64,000 nucleotides of DNA from Simplicispira sp. 125 (lineage in GTDB: Bacteria > Pseudomonadota > Gammaproteobacteria > Burkholderiales > Burkholderiaceae_C). Numbering within the stretch: position 1 is the stretch's first letter; each line of letters starts with the position of its first letter. Under the pieces are notes generated by a model. The model did no database searches, was not told the DNA's origin, and saw only the letters and a list, made by a program, of their open reading frames with translations. Location of the stretch: assembly GCF_003096555.1 (NCBI RefSeq), contig NZ_QEKM01000001.1:1984001-2048000 (forward strand), read 5' to 3'. A program made the position numbers and the translations under genes. Positions 1-8,808 of the stretch are shown here, one piece after another.

Positions 1-8
1 GAGACACC

Positions 9-965
9 ATGCGTATCAAAACCCTGTTCTCTCGCACCGGCCTCGCGGCGGCTGCCACCTGCCTGGCCCTGGCAGCGGCCCCTGTCCATGCCCAAGGCAT
101 GATGAACCTGCTCAATTCGCTGGGTGGCTCCGGCAGCTCGGGCTCCGGTGCTGCGGGTCTGCTGGGCGCTGTGATCGGCACCCCGGCGGGCAACAGCGGC
201 CAGGGCGACGACCTCATCAGCCTGCTCTCGGGCTCGGTGGACAACATCGACGAACCCCGCGAAATCGAAATCGGCCGCCAGCTCGCCGCCGTCCTGCTGG
301 GCAGCAAGCCCCTGCACCCCGACATGCAGCTGCAGCGCTATGTGAACCAGCTCGGCCGCTGGATCAGCCTGCAGTCCGAACGGCCCCATCTGCCCTGGAC
401 CTTCGTCGTGCTCAACGACAACGGCTACAACGCCTTTGCCGCCCCTGGCGGCTATGTGTTCGTGACCAAGGGGCTGATCGACCGCTGCGCCGACGAGGCC
501 GAGCTGGCCGGCATCCTGGCGCACGAGATCACCCACGTGACGGCCAAGCACCACCTGCACGCCATGCGCAAGTCGGCCCAGTCAGGGCTGCTGACGCAAC
601 TGGTGGCCTCGCAAATCAAGACCAACGCCGTGGGCAACCTGGTGGCCTCACAGCTGCTGGCACTGGGCCGCAACCTGTATTCCCGCGGCCTGGACCAGAC
701 CGATGAGTTCGACTCGGACCGCAATGGCGTCGCCCTGGCGGCCCGTGCCGGGTTCGACCCCTTCGGCCTGGTAGCGGTGCTGCAGCAGTTGCGCACGGCC
801 ACGCCGGACAACCCCATGTTCACCCTGGCCCTGTCCACCCACCCCCCAGCACAGACGCGCCTGGACCAGCTGGAACAAGCCATGGGCCAGCGGCTCGATG
901 GCTTTGCGGGCGCCCCGACGGTCACGGTGGCACAGCGCCTGGGCGGCGGTACACGCAAAAAGTAA
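9..965 (+). CDS. M48 family exported metalloprotease
   Basis: A 318-residue zinc protease of the M48 (Ste24/HtpX/LoiP-like) group, probably acting on envelope proteins in the periplasm. Residues 1-28 form a clear signal peptide ending in VHA-Q. The zinc motif HEITH is at residues 172-176, and the third ligand is probably Glu233 in the EFDSD segment typical of M48. A Gly/Ser-rich stretch follows the signal peptide. There are no other membrane segments, so this is the soluble type rather than HtpX. The start lies at the window edge, so upstream context is unknown. The next gene runs on the opposite strand and ends 8 bp away. Confidence 0.9.
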   Translation: MRIKTLFSRTGLAAAATCLALAAAPVHAQGMMNLLNSLGGSGSSGSGAAGLLGAVIGTPAGNSGQGDDLISLLSGSVDNIDEPREIEIGRQLAAVLLGSKPLHPDMQLQRYVNQLGRWISLQSERPHLPWTFVVLNDNGYNAFAAPGGYVFVTKGLIDRCADEAELAGILAHEITHVTAKHHLHAMRKSAQSGLLTQLVASQIKTNAVGNLVASQLLALGRNLYSRGLDQTDEFDSDRNGVALAARAGFDPFGLVAVLQQLRTATPDNPMFTLALSTHPPAQTRLDQLEQAMGQRLDGFAGAPTVTVAQRLGGGTRKK

Positions 966-972
966 GCCGTGG

Positions 973-1896
973 CTACCGTACCCGCGCCGGGCGGGTAAAG
1001 ACAAAAATCCCGGCGATCACCAGCACCGTGCCCGCAGCCACCCAGGGGGTAAAGGGCTCGCCCAGCAGCCACACCCCCATCAAAATGGTGGACATGGGCC
1101 CGACCATCCCGGCCTGAGAGGCTGCGCTGGCGCCAATGCGCTCGATGGCCATCATCACCATGAGTACGGGCGCGGCGGTACACAGCAGGGCGTTGAGCAC
1201 CGACAACCACACCACCTCAGGCGCCACCAGCGCCGCCGACAGCGGCCGCAGCAGGGCAAACTGCAGCAGGCACAGCACACAGGCCACACTGGTGGCCAGC
1301 CCCACCAGGCGCAGCGAACCCAGGCGCTTGACCATCTCGCCGCTGTAGACCAGGTAGATGGCATAGCTGACAGCGCTGCCCAGCACCAGCGCCGTGCCCC
1401 AGGCCGTGTGCGTGCCCTGCAGGTGCACCTCCTGGCCAAACACCAGCACCACGCCGCAATAGCTGATGAGCATGCCCAGCGCCTGCCCCCAGCGGATGCC
1501 GCGCCCATACACGGCCCAGCCCAGTACCAGGACGATGGTGGGGTTGAGGTAAAGAATCAGCCGCTCCAGGCTGGCGCTGATGTAGGCGAGCCCGGCAAAG
1601 TCGAGAAAACTGGCCAGGTAGTAGCCCGAAAACCCCAGCCCCAGCACGCCCCAGCGGTCCCGGGGTTCCAGCGGCGGCTGGCCCCGGCTCGCCCACCAGG
1701 CCATGGCCGCAAAAATGGGCAAGGCAAACAGCATGCGGTACATCAGTAGCGTGACGGCATCCACCCCATAGCGGTAGGCCAGCTTGACGATGATGGCTTT
1801 GCCGCTGAAGGCAATGGCGCCCAACAGGGCCAGCACCAAACCGGATGCTCTTTTTTTGCTAGCTACCAGCGCTTGCTGCGATTGCGTTAGAGGCAC
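973..1896 (-). CDS. DMT/EamA family transporter
   Basis: A 307-residue inner-membrane transporter of the drug/metabolite superfamily with two EamA repeats and about ten hydrophobic segments. The substrate cannot be told from sequence. The first EamA half begins near residue 20 and the second near residue 160. The only upstream start I find is GTG at 1896, which lies inside a copy of the dispersed palindromic repeat, so about the first 18 residues (MPLTQSQQALVASKKRAS) are repeat-derived. The next in-frame Met is well inside the first EamA repeat. The gene is convergent with the M48 protease gene. Confidence 0.88.
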   Translation of the reverse strand: MPLTQSQQALVASKKRASGLVLALLGAIAFSGKAIIVKLAYRYGVDAVTLLMYRMLFALPIFAAMAWWASRGQPPLEPRDRWGVLGLGFSGYYLASFLDFAGLAYISASLERLILYLNPTIVLVLGWAVYGRGIRWGQALGMLISYCGVVLVFGQEVHLQGTHTAWGTALVLGSAVSYAIYLVYSGEMVKRLGSLRLVGLATSVACVLCLLQFALLRPLSAALVAPEVVWLSVLNALLCTAAPVLMVMMAIERIGASAASQAGMVGPMSTILMGVWLLGEPFTPWVAAGTVLVIAGIFVFTRPARVR

Positions 1897-1911
1897 TTTT
1901 TATTCAAATCT
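1847..1911. repeat. Dispersed palindromic repeat, copy 1
   Basis: A copy of the roughly 60-bp repeat, with the core CTAGCTACCAGCGCTTGC, then GCGTTAGAGGCACTTTTT. It covers the apparent GTG start and first codons of the EamA transporter. Confidence 0.65.
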
Positions 1912-1924
1912 CTGTAAATCGAAC

Positions 1925-3547
1925 CTAAAACCCGGCCGCCTGTCCGTCGCGCCGTGGGTCGCTGGCGGCCACGTAGCCCTGGGTGTGGGGATCGCCCAGC
2001 CGCCAGATGAACTGGCCTGCGCCAAACTCACCATAGGGGTCATTCAGCACCGTCATCTGGTGGCCGCGTTCTGCAAGGCCCTGAAGGGTCTCTGCAGGCA
2101 AAGTGGCCTCGGCATGCACCGACAGCCCCTGGTTGTAGCGCCAGCGCGGCGCATCGCATGCGGCCTGCGGGTTCTGGCCATGGTCGAGCATGCGCACCAG
2201 CGTCTGCACGTGGCCCTGGGGCTGCATGTTGGCGCCCATCACACCAAAGCCCATGACCGGCTGGCCGCCCTGGGTGACAAAGCCGGGAATGATGGTGTGG
2301 AACGGCCGCTTGCCCGGCGCCACCCGGTTGGCCGGGTTGGCGCCGCGCGGGTCGGTGCTGAAACCAAAGCCCCGGTTCTGCAGGCTGATGCCGAACTCAG
2401 GCTCCACGCAGCCCGATCCAAAGCCCTGGTAGTTGCTCTGGATGAAGCTGACCATCATGCCATTCTCGTCGGCCGTGGTGAGGTAGATGGTGCCGCCCCC
2501 GGCAGGCTTGCCGGCGCCAAAGTCCTGTGCGCGTTGCATGTCGATGAGTTTGGCACGGGTGGCCAGGTAGCTGCCATCGAGCATTTGCGCGGCCGTCACC
2601 TCCATCGACGATGGATCGGCCACGTAGCGGTAGACATCGGCAAAGGCCAGCTTCATGGCTTCGATCTGCAGGTGCTGCGCGGCCGCGCCATCCACGGGCA
2701 GACGGGCCAGGTCGAAATGCTCCAGCATGCCCAGCGCCATCAGCGCGGCCAGGCCCTGCCCGCTGGGCGGTATTTCGTGCACGGCGTAGCCCCGATAGGC
2801 CTGCGCAATGGGCGCAACCCACTCCGCCCGGTGCGCCGCCAGGTCAGCCAGCGTGAGAGCGCCGCCATGCTGCGCAGAAAACCGCGCCAGGGCCTGGGCG
2901 ATTGCGCCGGTGTAGAACGCCTCGCCCCGCGTAGCGCCAATGGCGCGCAGGGCCCGCGCTGCCGCCGGGAAGCGGAACAGCTCGCCCACCTGCGGCGCCC
3001 GCCCCCAGGGCATGAAGTGCTGGGCGAAACCGGGCTGCGCCTGCAGCTCGGGCACGGCGGCCGCCCATTTGCCCTGCACCACCACGGGCACAGCGTAGCC
3101 GCGCTCGGCGATCTCGGTCGCGGGTGCCATCAGGTCGGCAAACGGCAGCTTGCCAAAGCGTTCACTCAGTGCCACCCAGGCACTGACCGCGCCCGGCACG
3201 GTGATTGAATCCATCCCCCGGCGGGGCGGCGTGCGGGCCGCCGTGCCGTATTTGCGGTGAAAGTAGTCCGGCGTCCAGGCCTGCGGTGCACGGCCCGAGG
3301 CGTTGAGTCCGTGCAAGGCCTGGCCGTCCCAGAGGATGCAAAAGGCATCGCCCCCCAGGCCATTGCTCACCGGCTCGCACACGGCCATGGCGGCGGCGGC
3401 GGCCACGGCCGCATCTACCGCATTGCCCCCTTGCCACAGCATGCGCAGCCCCGCCTGCACCGCCAGCGGATGCGAGGTGGCCACCACATTGCGCGCAAAC
3501 AGCGGCAGGCGCGCGCTGGGGTAGGACGGTTGGTAGTCGAAGTGCAT
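1925..3547 (-). CDS. Gamma-glutamyltransferase family protein
   Basis: A 540-residue N-terminal-nucleophile (Ntn) hydrolase of the gamma-glutamyltransferase family. These are made as a proenzyme that self-cleaves before a catalytic Thr. The GGGTIYLTTADENG segment near residue 350 is the expected processing site, and the following residues up to GFGSGCV match the family core. I see no convincing signal peptide, so it is probably a cytoplasmic GGT-like acylase/hydrolase rather than the periplasmic glutathione enzyme. The N-terminal WQGGNAVDAAVA block is also typical. It starts 12 bp after the stop of the thioesterase gene and is probably co-transcribed with it. Confidence 0.9.
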   Translation of the reverse strand: MHFDYQPSYPSARLPLFARNVVATSHPLAVQAGLRMLWQGGNAVDAAVAAAAAMAVCEPVSNGLGGDAFCILWDGQALHGLNASGRAPQAWTPDYFHRKYGTAARTPPRRGMDSITVPGAVSAWVALSERFGKLPFADLMAPATEIAERGYAVPVVVQGKWAAAVPELQAQPGFAQHFMPWGRAPQVGELFRFPAAARALRAIGATRGEAFYTGAIAQALARFSAQHGGALTLADLAAHRAEWVAPIAQAYRGYAVHEIPPSGQGLAALMALGMLEHFDLARLPVDGAAAQHLQIEAMKLAFADVYRYVADPSSMEVTAAQMLDGSYLATRAKLIDMQRAQDFGAGKPAGGGTIYLTTADENGMMVSFIQSNYQGFGSGCVEPEFGISLQNRGFGFSTDPRGANPANRVAPGKRPFHTIIPGFVTQGGQPVMGFGVMGANMQPQGHVQTLVRMLDHGQNPQAACDAPRWRYNQGLSVHAEATLPAETLQGLAERGHQMTVLNDPYGEFGAGQFIWRLGDPHTQGYVAASDPRRDGQAAGF

Positions 3548-3559
3548 GGCGGCTCCCGT

Positions 3560-3988
3560 TCAGAGGGCGGCAATCCGCTCCATAAAACGCTCAGGCACGG
3601 GGGCGACTTTTTTGTCTTGCGGGTGCACGAACACCACACCCAGTTTGCCGCGCGCTACTTCGCGGCCCGCATTCTTTTCGGTCATGCGAAAAACGATATC
3701 GAAGCCATAGCGGTTGAAATCCGTGGGCAGCATTTCCACGCGCATGGTCTCGCCATGGAAACCCTCGGACTTGTACTGGGCCACGATGTCTCCAACCACG
3801 ATGGACAGCCCCTCGACACCGGCTTCGCGATAGCCCAGGGCCTGGAAGAAGCGCACGCGGGCTTCGGACACCAGCGTGAGCAGCTGCGCATTGTCCAGAT
3901 GCCCGCCCTGGTTGACATGGCTGATGTAGATCTGGATTTCGGTGGAAAACGTGAACTGCTCGGGCAGCTGGAACTGGATGCGGGGCAT
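3560..3988 (-). CDS. Hotdog-fold acyl-CoA thioesterase (4HBT)
   Basis: A 142-residue single hotdog-domain protein of the YbgC/4HBT type, which hydrolyses acyl-CoA thioesters. The N-terminal segment with INHVNQGGHLDNAQ in its vicinity matches the catalytic and substrate-binding helix of the family. A later stretch (VARGKLGVVFVHPQDKKVAPVP) is the central strand typical of these enzymes. It is probably the first gene of a pair with the gamma-glutamyltransferase homologue. The acyl substrate cannot be inferred. Confidence 0.82.
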   Translation of the reverse strand: MPRIQFQLPEQFTFSTEIQIYISHVNQGGHLDNAQLLTLVSEARVRFFQALGYREAGVEGLSIVVGDIVAQYKSEGFHGETMRVEMLPTDFNRYGFDIVFRMTEKNAGREVARGKLGVVFVHPQDKKVAPVPERFMERIAAL

Positions 3989-4079
3989 AGGAATTAAAGG
4001 TTGAAAAAATCTCAGTGATCCGTCGCGCTAGACGCCACCCCTCACCGATGAAACTGGCGCGGCCCAAGCCAGGGCCACC

Positions 4080-4190
4080 GTGCAAGGGCCGCCCCGCCGC
4101 ACCGGTGGCATCCCCCTGCCCGCATCGCACAGCAATGCGAGAGTGGGGGGAAGGAGCGCAGCGACACAGGGGGGGTGTTTCATTTCAGTG
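4080..4190. repeat. GC-rich intergenic repeat B, copy 1
   Basis: About 110 bp beginning GCAAGGGCCGCCCCGCCGC and ending in a G-run next to the stop codon of the DUF3422 gene. It matches 38611-38711 over most of its length. In both places it lies just after the stop codon of a leftward gene, so it may act as a 3' untranslated or termination element. Confidence 0.75.
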
Positions 4191-5477
4191 CTTGAACATT
4201 TTGTGATGGAGGCGCCGCAGCGACCACCACACGGTCAGCCCCACCACAGGAATGGCAATGGCCGCCGTGGTCTCGGGCGAGAGGGGCCAGCCGACCGGCT
4301 GCGCCCCCTTGGCCAGGTAGCTCACCAGGCCCACGATGTAATAGGTGATGGCAGCCACCGACAGGCCCTCCACCGTGGACTGCAGCTTGAGCTGCATGTC
4401 CTGGCGCTGGTTCATGCTGGCCAGGAGCTGCTGGCTGCTTTGCTGCTGCTCGATCTCGACGCGCGTGCGCAGCAGGTTGCTGATGCGCGAGACGCGCCGC
4501 GAGAGCGCTTCTTGCCGCCGTGCAGCCCATTCGCAGGTGCTGCGCGCGGGGGTCAGGCGCCGGTGCATGAATTCGCCAATGGTCTGCATGCCGGCCAGGC
4601 GCGATTCGTAAATGTCCTGGATGCGCCGGTCCACCAACTCGAAATACGCACTGCTGGCCGAAAACCGCGAATGCGTGGCTGCGTAGGCGCTTTCCACCTG
4701 CCCGGCCAGGCGGGTCAGCCGGTCAAGCAATGCGGGCTCGGCATGGCGGTTGGCGGTGCGGATGGCATCGGCCAGTTCGGCCAGTTCACGCTCGGCACTG
4801 GCCAACAAGGCGGTCGCCTCGCGTGCGGCAGGCAGGCCCAGCAGCGCGGCCATGCGGTAGGTTTCGATCTCCTGCAGGCGCTGCACCAGGCGGCCCAGGC
4901 GCCGGGGCGTCATGCCGCCGGTCAGCAGCACCATGCGCGAATGGCCATCGGCGTGGATGGCGAAGTCGGTATACACCTCACCATGGCCGTCGGCCACGGT
5001 GGAGGCCACCAGGGTGTCCTCATTCAACACATGGCGCACCAGCGAACCCGAACCGAACTCCTTGGTGGGCAGCACCCACAGGTTCAGGCTGCACAGGCAC
5101 TGGCCCGGCAGTTGCGCCAGCCAGTCGCGCGGCACGGCGCTCAAGGCGCCCACGGGCTCGCGCTCACCAAAGCCCTCGGTCTGCAGCGGCACGGTAAATG
5201 TCCAGCTGACAAACTCGGTGTGCATCTCCCAGCGCAGGCGGTAGGCCCCCAGGTCCACGCGCAGGTGCGTGGTCTGCCCATCGGGCAGGGCCTGGTGGTG
5301 GTTGCGCAGCAGCGCGGCCACATGGGCGCGGCTGGCTTCGCGCCCGGCCGCGTCGGCCAGCATCACGATGTGCGTGCTGGCTACGGGGGCGCTGATGGCC
5401 TCGGGCGGGCGGGCGTGAACCTCGTTGTGCAGCTGCGCCCGCTGGGGGTGCTGCGCAGGGGGGGGCGCGGAGAGCAT
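4185..5477 (-). CDS. DUF3422 family membrane protein
   Basis: A 430-residue protein of the uncharacterised DUF3422 family, common in proteobacteria. The N-terminal block around LHNEVHARPPE is the family signature. A long soluble, partly helical middle is followed by two C-terminal membrane segments at about residues 365-385 and 395-415, and a short basic tail (RRLHHKMFKH). A coiled-coil stretch rich in Arg/Glu/Gln sits just before the membrane segments. The function is unknown. It is likely anchored in the inner membrane with the large N-terminal part in the cytoplasm. Confidence 0.85.
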   Translation of the reverse strand: MLSAPPPAQHPQRAQLHNEVHARPPEAISAPVASTHIVMLADAAGREASRAHVAALLRNHHQALPDGQTTHLRVDLGAYRLRWEMHTEFVSWTFTVPLQTEGFGEREPVGALSAVPRDWLAQLPGQCLCSLNLWVLPTKEFGSGSLVRHVLNEDTLVASTVADGHGEVYTDFAIHADGHSRMVLLTGGMTPRRLGRLVQRLQEIETYRMAALLGLPAAREATALLASAERELAELADAIRTANRHAEPALLDRLTRLAGQVESAYAATHSRFSASSAYFELVDRRIQDIYESRLAGMQTIGEFMHRRLTPARSTCEWAARRQEALSRRVSRISNLLRTRVEIEQQQSSQQLLASMNQRQDMQLKLQSTVEGLSVAAITYYIVGLVSYLAKGAQPVGWPLSPETTAAIAIPVVGLTVWWSLRRLHHKMFKH

Positions 5478-5567
5478 CGAAGAAAAACCTTTGGTGGCAA
5501 GAGAGGGGCCATCACAGCGATGAACGCTGTGGGGTACCGGGGAAGGCCTTGGTGTGTGTGTGCGTCT

Positions 5568-7367
5568 TTACTGCGGAGGCGGGGTGGCTGCGACCACTTC
5601 TTCCAGCGTGGTCATGCCCTGCGCCACGCGCAGGGCGCCCGCCATGCGCAGGGGACGCATGCCATCCTTGACCGCCTGACGGCGCAAGGTGTCCATCGAG
5701 GGCTCCTTGGTGATGCCCGCCTTGAGCGTCTCGGTGACGGTGAGCAATTCATACAGGCCCATGCGCCCACGGAACCCGGTCATGCGGCAATCCACGCAGC
5801 CCACGGGCTTGTAGGGATGGAAACTCCCGCTGAGCTTCCAGGGCTTGACCGCCTGGGCCAGCGCATCCTGCGAGGCCTCTTCGTCGGGCTGCTTGCACTC
5901 CTTGCACAGCGTGCGCACCAGCCGCTGGGCCAGCACGCCCAGCAGCGTGGCATTGATGAGGTAGGACGGAATACCCAGTTCCATGAGACGGGTGACGGCC
6001 GAGATCGCGTCGTTGGTGTGCAGGGTGCTGAACACCAGGTGGCCCGTGAGTGCGGCCTGCACGGCCATTTCGGCGGTTTCCAGGTCGCGGATTTCGCCCA
6101 CCATGATGATGTCCGGATCCTGGCGCATGAGGGCGCGCACGCCTTCGGCAAAACTGAAATCGAGCTGCGGCTGCACCTGCGTCTGGTTGAAACTGGGCTC
6201 GATCATTTCGATCGGGTCTTCCACCGTGCTGACGTTGACCTCCTCGGTGGCCACGCGCTTGAGGGTGGAATACAGCGTCGTGGTCTTGCCCGAACCCGTA
6301 GGCCCAGTCACCAGGATGATGCCGTAGGGGCGCTTGATGAGTTCTTCCCAGCGCTGTGCGTCGTGCGGCGCAAAGCCCAGCGCGTCGAGGTCCTTGACCG
6401 CCGTGTCGGGGTCAAAAATCCGCATCACCATCTTCTCGCCAAAAGCCGTGGGCAGTGTGGCCAGGCGCATTTCGACTTCGTCGCCACGCTGGTTGCGCGT
6501 CTTGATACGGCCGTCCTGCGGGCGGCGCTTTTCCACCACGTCCATGCGGCCCAGGAGCTTGACGCGCGCCACCATGGCGCTCATCACGGAGAGCGGCATC
6601 TGGTAGACCGGGTGCAGCACACCGTCGATGCGAAAACGGATCACGCCCTGCTCGCGCCGGGGTTCGAGGTGGATGTCGCTGGCGCGCTGGTCAAAGGCGT
6701 ACTGCCAGAGCCAGTCCACCACCTTGACCACGCCCTGGTCGTTGGCGTCGAGCTGCTTGTTGGTCTTGCCCAGTTCGACCAGCTGTTCGAAGTTGCTGGT
6801 GGCCGCGTTGCCGCCCGCCTTTTGCGCCACGCGCACCGATTTGGCCAAGGCAAAAAATTCGGCGGTAAAGCGGTGGATGTCCAGCGGATTGGCCACCACG
6901 CGGCGCACCGGGCGGCGCGCCTGGCGCTCGACCTCGGCCACCCAGTCGGTGATGAAGGGCTCGGCCGTGGCGATCACTACCTCTTTGGCTGTGACCTGCA
7001 CCGGCAGCACCTTGTGGCGCTCGGCATAGGTGGCGCTCATGGTGTCGGCCACCTTGCCCACATCCACCTTGAGGGGGTCGATGCGCAGGTAGGGCAGATC
7101 GCAGCGCTGGGCCAAAAATTCGGTCAGCATCTCGATGTCCAGCGGCTTGCCGTCCCGCTCGCGCACCATGGCCACGTTGGCCAGGCGCACCAGCGGGTGC
7201 TGGGCGCTTTCGGCCTGCGAACAGCGTGCAATGGTGCGCTGCGCCTCCTCGGTGGCAATCACGCCGTCGGTACTCAGCCAATCGACAATGCGGCGCCAGT
7301 CCAGCGGCCCCACGGGGGCCGGGCCGGACGCCCGTGGGATGGGCGCATGGGAGGTATGGTGTGTCAT
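5568..7367 (-). CDS. GspE/PulE/PilB-type secretion ATPase
   Basis: A 599-residue type II secretion/type IV pilus assembly ATPase homologue. It has an N-terminal GspE_N-type domain, the Walker A motif GPTGSGKTTTLY, an Asp box, a Walker B region (DPDIIMVGEIRD), the His box STLHTND, and a zinc-binding pair of CxxC motifs (CKEC and CVDC). I chose the ATG at 7367 because a longer reading frame would run into the 3' end of the neighbouring upstream gene. No other pilus or secretion gene is adjacent, so it is a stand-alone copy here and its partner machine is not visible. Confidence 0.9.
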   Translation of the reverse strand: MTHHTSHAPIPRASGPAPVGPLDWRRIVDWLSTDGVIATEEAQRTIARCSQAESAQHPLVRLANVAMVRERDGKPLDIEMLTEFLAQRCDLPYLRIDPLKVDVGKVADTMSATYAERHKVLPVQVTAKEVVIATAEPFITDWVAEVERQARRPVRRVVANPLDIHRFTAEFFALAKSVRVAQKAGGNAATSNFEQLVELGKTNKQLDANDQGVVKVVDWLWQYAFDQRASDIHLEPRREQGVIRFRIDGVLHPVYQMPLSVMSAMVARVKLLGRMDVVEKRRPQDGRIKTRNQRGDEVEMRLATLPTAFGEKMVMRIFDPDTAVKDLDALGFAPHDAQRWEELIKRPYGIILVTGPTGSGKTTTLYSTLKRVATEEVNVSTVEDPIEMIEPSFNQTQVQPQLDFSFAEGVRALMRQDPDIIMVGEIRDLETAEMAVQAALTGHLVFSTLHTNDAISAVTRLMELGIPSYLINATLLGVLAQRLVRTLCKECKQPDEEASQDALAQAVKPWKLSGSFHPYKPVGCVDCRMTGFRGRMGLYELLTVTETLKAGITKEPSMDTLRRQAVKDGMRPLRMAGALRVAQGMTTLEEVVAATPPPQ

Positions 7368-7402
7368 GTCTGTGCTCTTTGGTGCAGTATCGCCGCGACC
7401 GC

Positions 7403-8167
7403 TTAACCCGCCAGGGGCTTGAAGCCGCGCACCCACTTGGCGGTGGGCAGGCCCCAGCGCTGGTTCAGGTCTTCACAGCGCGCGGCCAGTTCACCGCGCT
7501 TGAAGCGCGTGGCCGTGCGCTGGGCCAGCACCACGGTATTGCCCTCGCGCGTGGGCTTGAAGGCCCACAGCGCATCTTCGCCAAAGGCGGTGGCCATTTT
7601 TTCGATGCTCTGCTCAAAGCTGGACGACCGGCCGAACAGGTTGACTGTCATGCAGCCATCCTCGCTCAGCAGGTCGCGGCAATGGGCATAAAAGTCGGGC
7701 GTATCGAGCACAGGGGCCGCGGCCTGGTCGTCGTACAGGTCCACAGCCAGCGCATCGACCGTGCCCAGCCACATGGGGTCGCGGATTTCCTGCGCCGCAT
7801 CGGCCAGCACCACGCGCATCTTGGGGCCGTCGGGCGGCAGCTTGAACCAGGCACGGCACACGGCCAGCACCTGCGGGTTGAGTTCGATGGCGGTGGCGCA
7901 CATGCGCAGCTTCTTGTGGCAGAACTTGGTGATGGCCCCCGCCCCCAGGCCCAGTTGCATGGCGTGGCGTTTGCCCACGCTGGCAGGCTCCATGAACAGC
8001 AGCCAGGCCATCATGCGCTGGATGTATTCCAGCTCCAGATCAAAAGGTGCATCGATGCGCATGGAGCCCTGGATCCAGGGTGTTCCCAAGTGCAGGTGGC
8101 GCACCTCGCCGTCGTCGGAGACGCTGACTTCGGGCAGTTCGTCGGTGGTGGTTTTCTTGCGGGCCAT
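7403..8167 (-). CDS. Spermidine synthase-like methyltransferase-fold protein
   Basis: A 254-residue protein with the Rossmann fold of spermidine synthases. The nucleotide-binding loop is QLGLGAGAITKF and the acidic strand end is AIELNP, as in SpeE-like proteins. Polyamine synthesis itself is uncertain, because many such stand-alone homologues in betaproteobacteria have no proven activity and the catalytic aminopropyl-transfer residues are hard to confirm by eye. It lies 35 bp upstream of the GspE-type gene and 10 bp downstream of the DNA glycosylase gene, all on the same strand, which suggests one transcript. Confidence 0.8.
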   Translation of the reverse strand: MARKKTTTDELPEVSVSDDGEVRHLHLGTPWIQGSMRIDAPFDLELEYIQRMMAWLLFMEPASVGKRHAMQLGLGAGAITKFCHKKLRMCATAIELNPQVLAVCRAWFKLPPDGPKMRVVLADAAQEIRDPMWLGTVDALAVDLYDDQAAAPVLDTPDFYAHCRDLLSEDGCMTVNLFGRSSSFEQSIEKMATAFGEDALWAFKPTREGNTVVLAQRTATRFKRGELAARCEDLNQRWGLPTAKWVRGFKPLAG

Positions 8168-8177
8168 TCAATTGTCT

Positions 8178-8711
8178 TCAAAGGATTCCATGGGCGGCCA
8201 GGGCCTCGCCCCACGCCGCGCGTTTGCGCTCAAAGCTCCACGAGGCGTTGGCCGGGCTGGTCGAGGGCAGCTTGCACACCGGCACGCCCAACGCCGCCGT
8301 GGCGCGTGCATGCCGAAAGCTTTCCCCGCCATTGTGTGCGATGGCAGCCAGCCGGGGGCAGCGCATGCGCAGGAGGGCAAAGTCATTCACCTCGGCATTG
8401 CGGATGCGGGCGTCGAGGCTGCCCTCGCGCTCGCACGCGCCGTACACATCCCACAGACCCAGGCCACGCGCCAGCAGCCAGTCGCAGCGCGCCGCATAGT
8501 CCTGCGGCCCGGGCAACAGGTTTTGTGGCCACAGCGCCTGCAGAATGCGCCAAAAATGGTTGTGCGGGTGCGCGTAATACTGCTGCGCCCGCAGCGACGC
8601 CACGCCGGGAAAGCTGCCCAGCACCAGCACCACCGTGCCCGACCCCACCACCGGCGGCAAACCCACCAGCCGCCCTGGGGGCGTTGGCAAGGGTGTCGCG
8701 GGGTGGGTCAT
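8178..8711 (-). CDS. Uracil-DNA glycosylase superfamily (deoxyinosine glycosylase type)
   Basis: A base-excision DNA glycosylase of the MUG/hypoxanthine-DNA glycosylase branch, 177 residues from the ATG at 8711. The active-site motif LGSFPGVASLRAQQYY and the HNHFWRIL segment fit the TIGR04274-like deoxyinosine glycosylase group. The C-terminal LPSTSPANA corresponds to the minor-groove intercalation loop. It would remove hypoxanthine or mismatched uracil. A longer start at 8741 is possible but adds only a short basic stretch. A copy of the dispersed repeat lies upstream. Confidence 0.85.
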   Translation of the reverse strand: MTHPATPLPTPPGRLVGLPPVVGSGTVVLVLGSFPGVASLRAQQYYAHPHNHFWRILQALWPQNLLPGPQDYAARCDWLLARGLGLWDVYGACEREGSLDARIRNAEVNDFALLRMRCPRLAAIAHNGGESFRHARATAALGVPVCKLPSTSPANASWSFERKRAAWGEALAAHGIL

Positions 8712-8750
8712 GGTGTGCGGCTTTCGGGGAGGCTTGCGCAAGTTACATTT

Positions 8751-8808
8751 ACTATCAATTCAATAGCTAATTGCGCTTGATGGTAGAGCGTTAGATGGCA
8801 TTTTCTCT
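8751..8808. repeat. Dispersed palindromic repeat, copy 2
   Basis: A copy of the roughly 60-bp repeat with AATAGCTAATTGCGCTTG and GAGCGTTAGATGGCATTTT. It fills the gap between the DNA glycosylase start and the tatD stop. Confidence 0.7.

Noticed and set aside
4080..7406. A very long open frame (>1000 codons) on the plus strand
   Set aside because: It runs antisense to the DUF3422 and GspE-type genes, has His/Gln/Gly/Arg-rich random composition and no domain. It is a product of high GC content.
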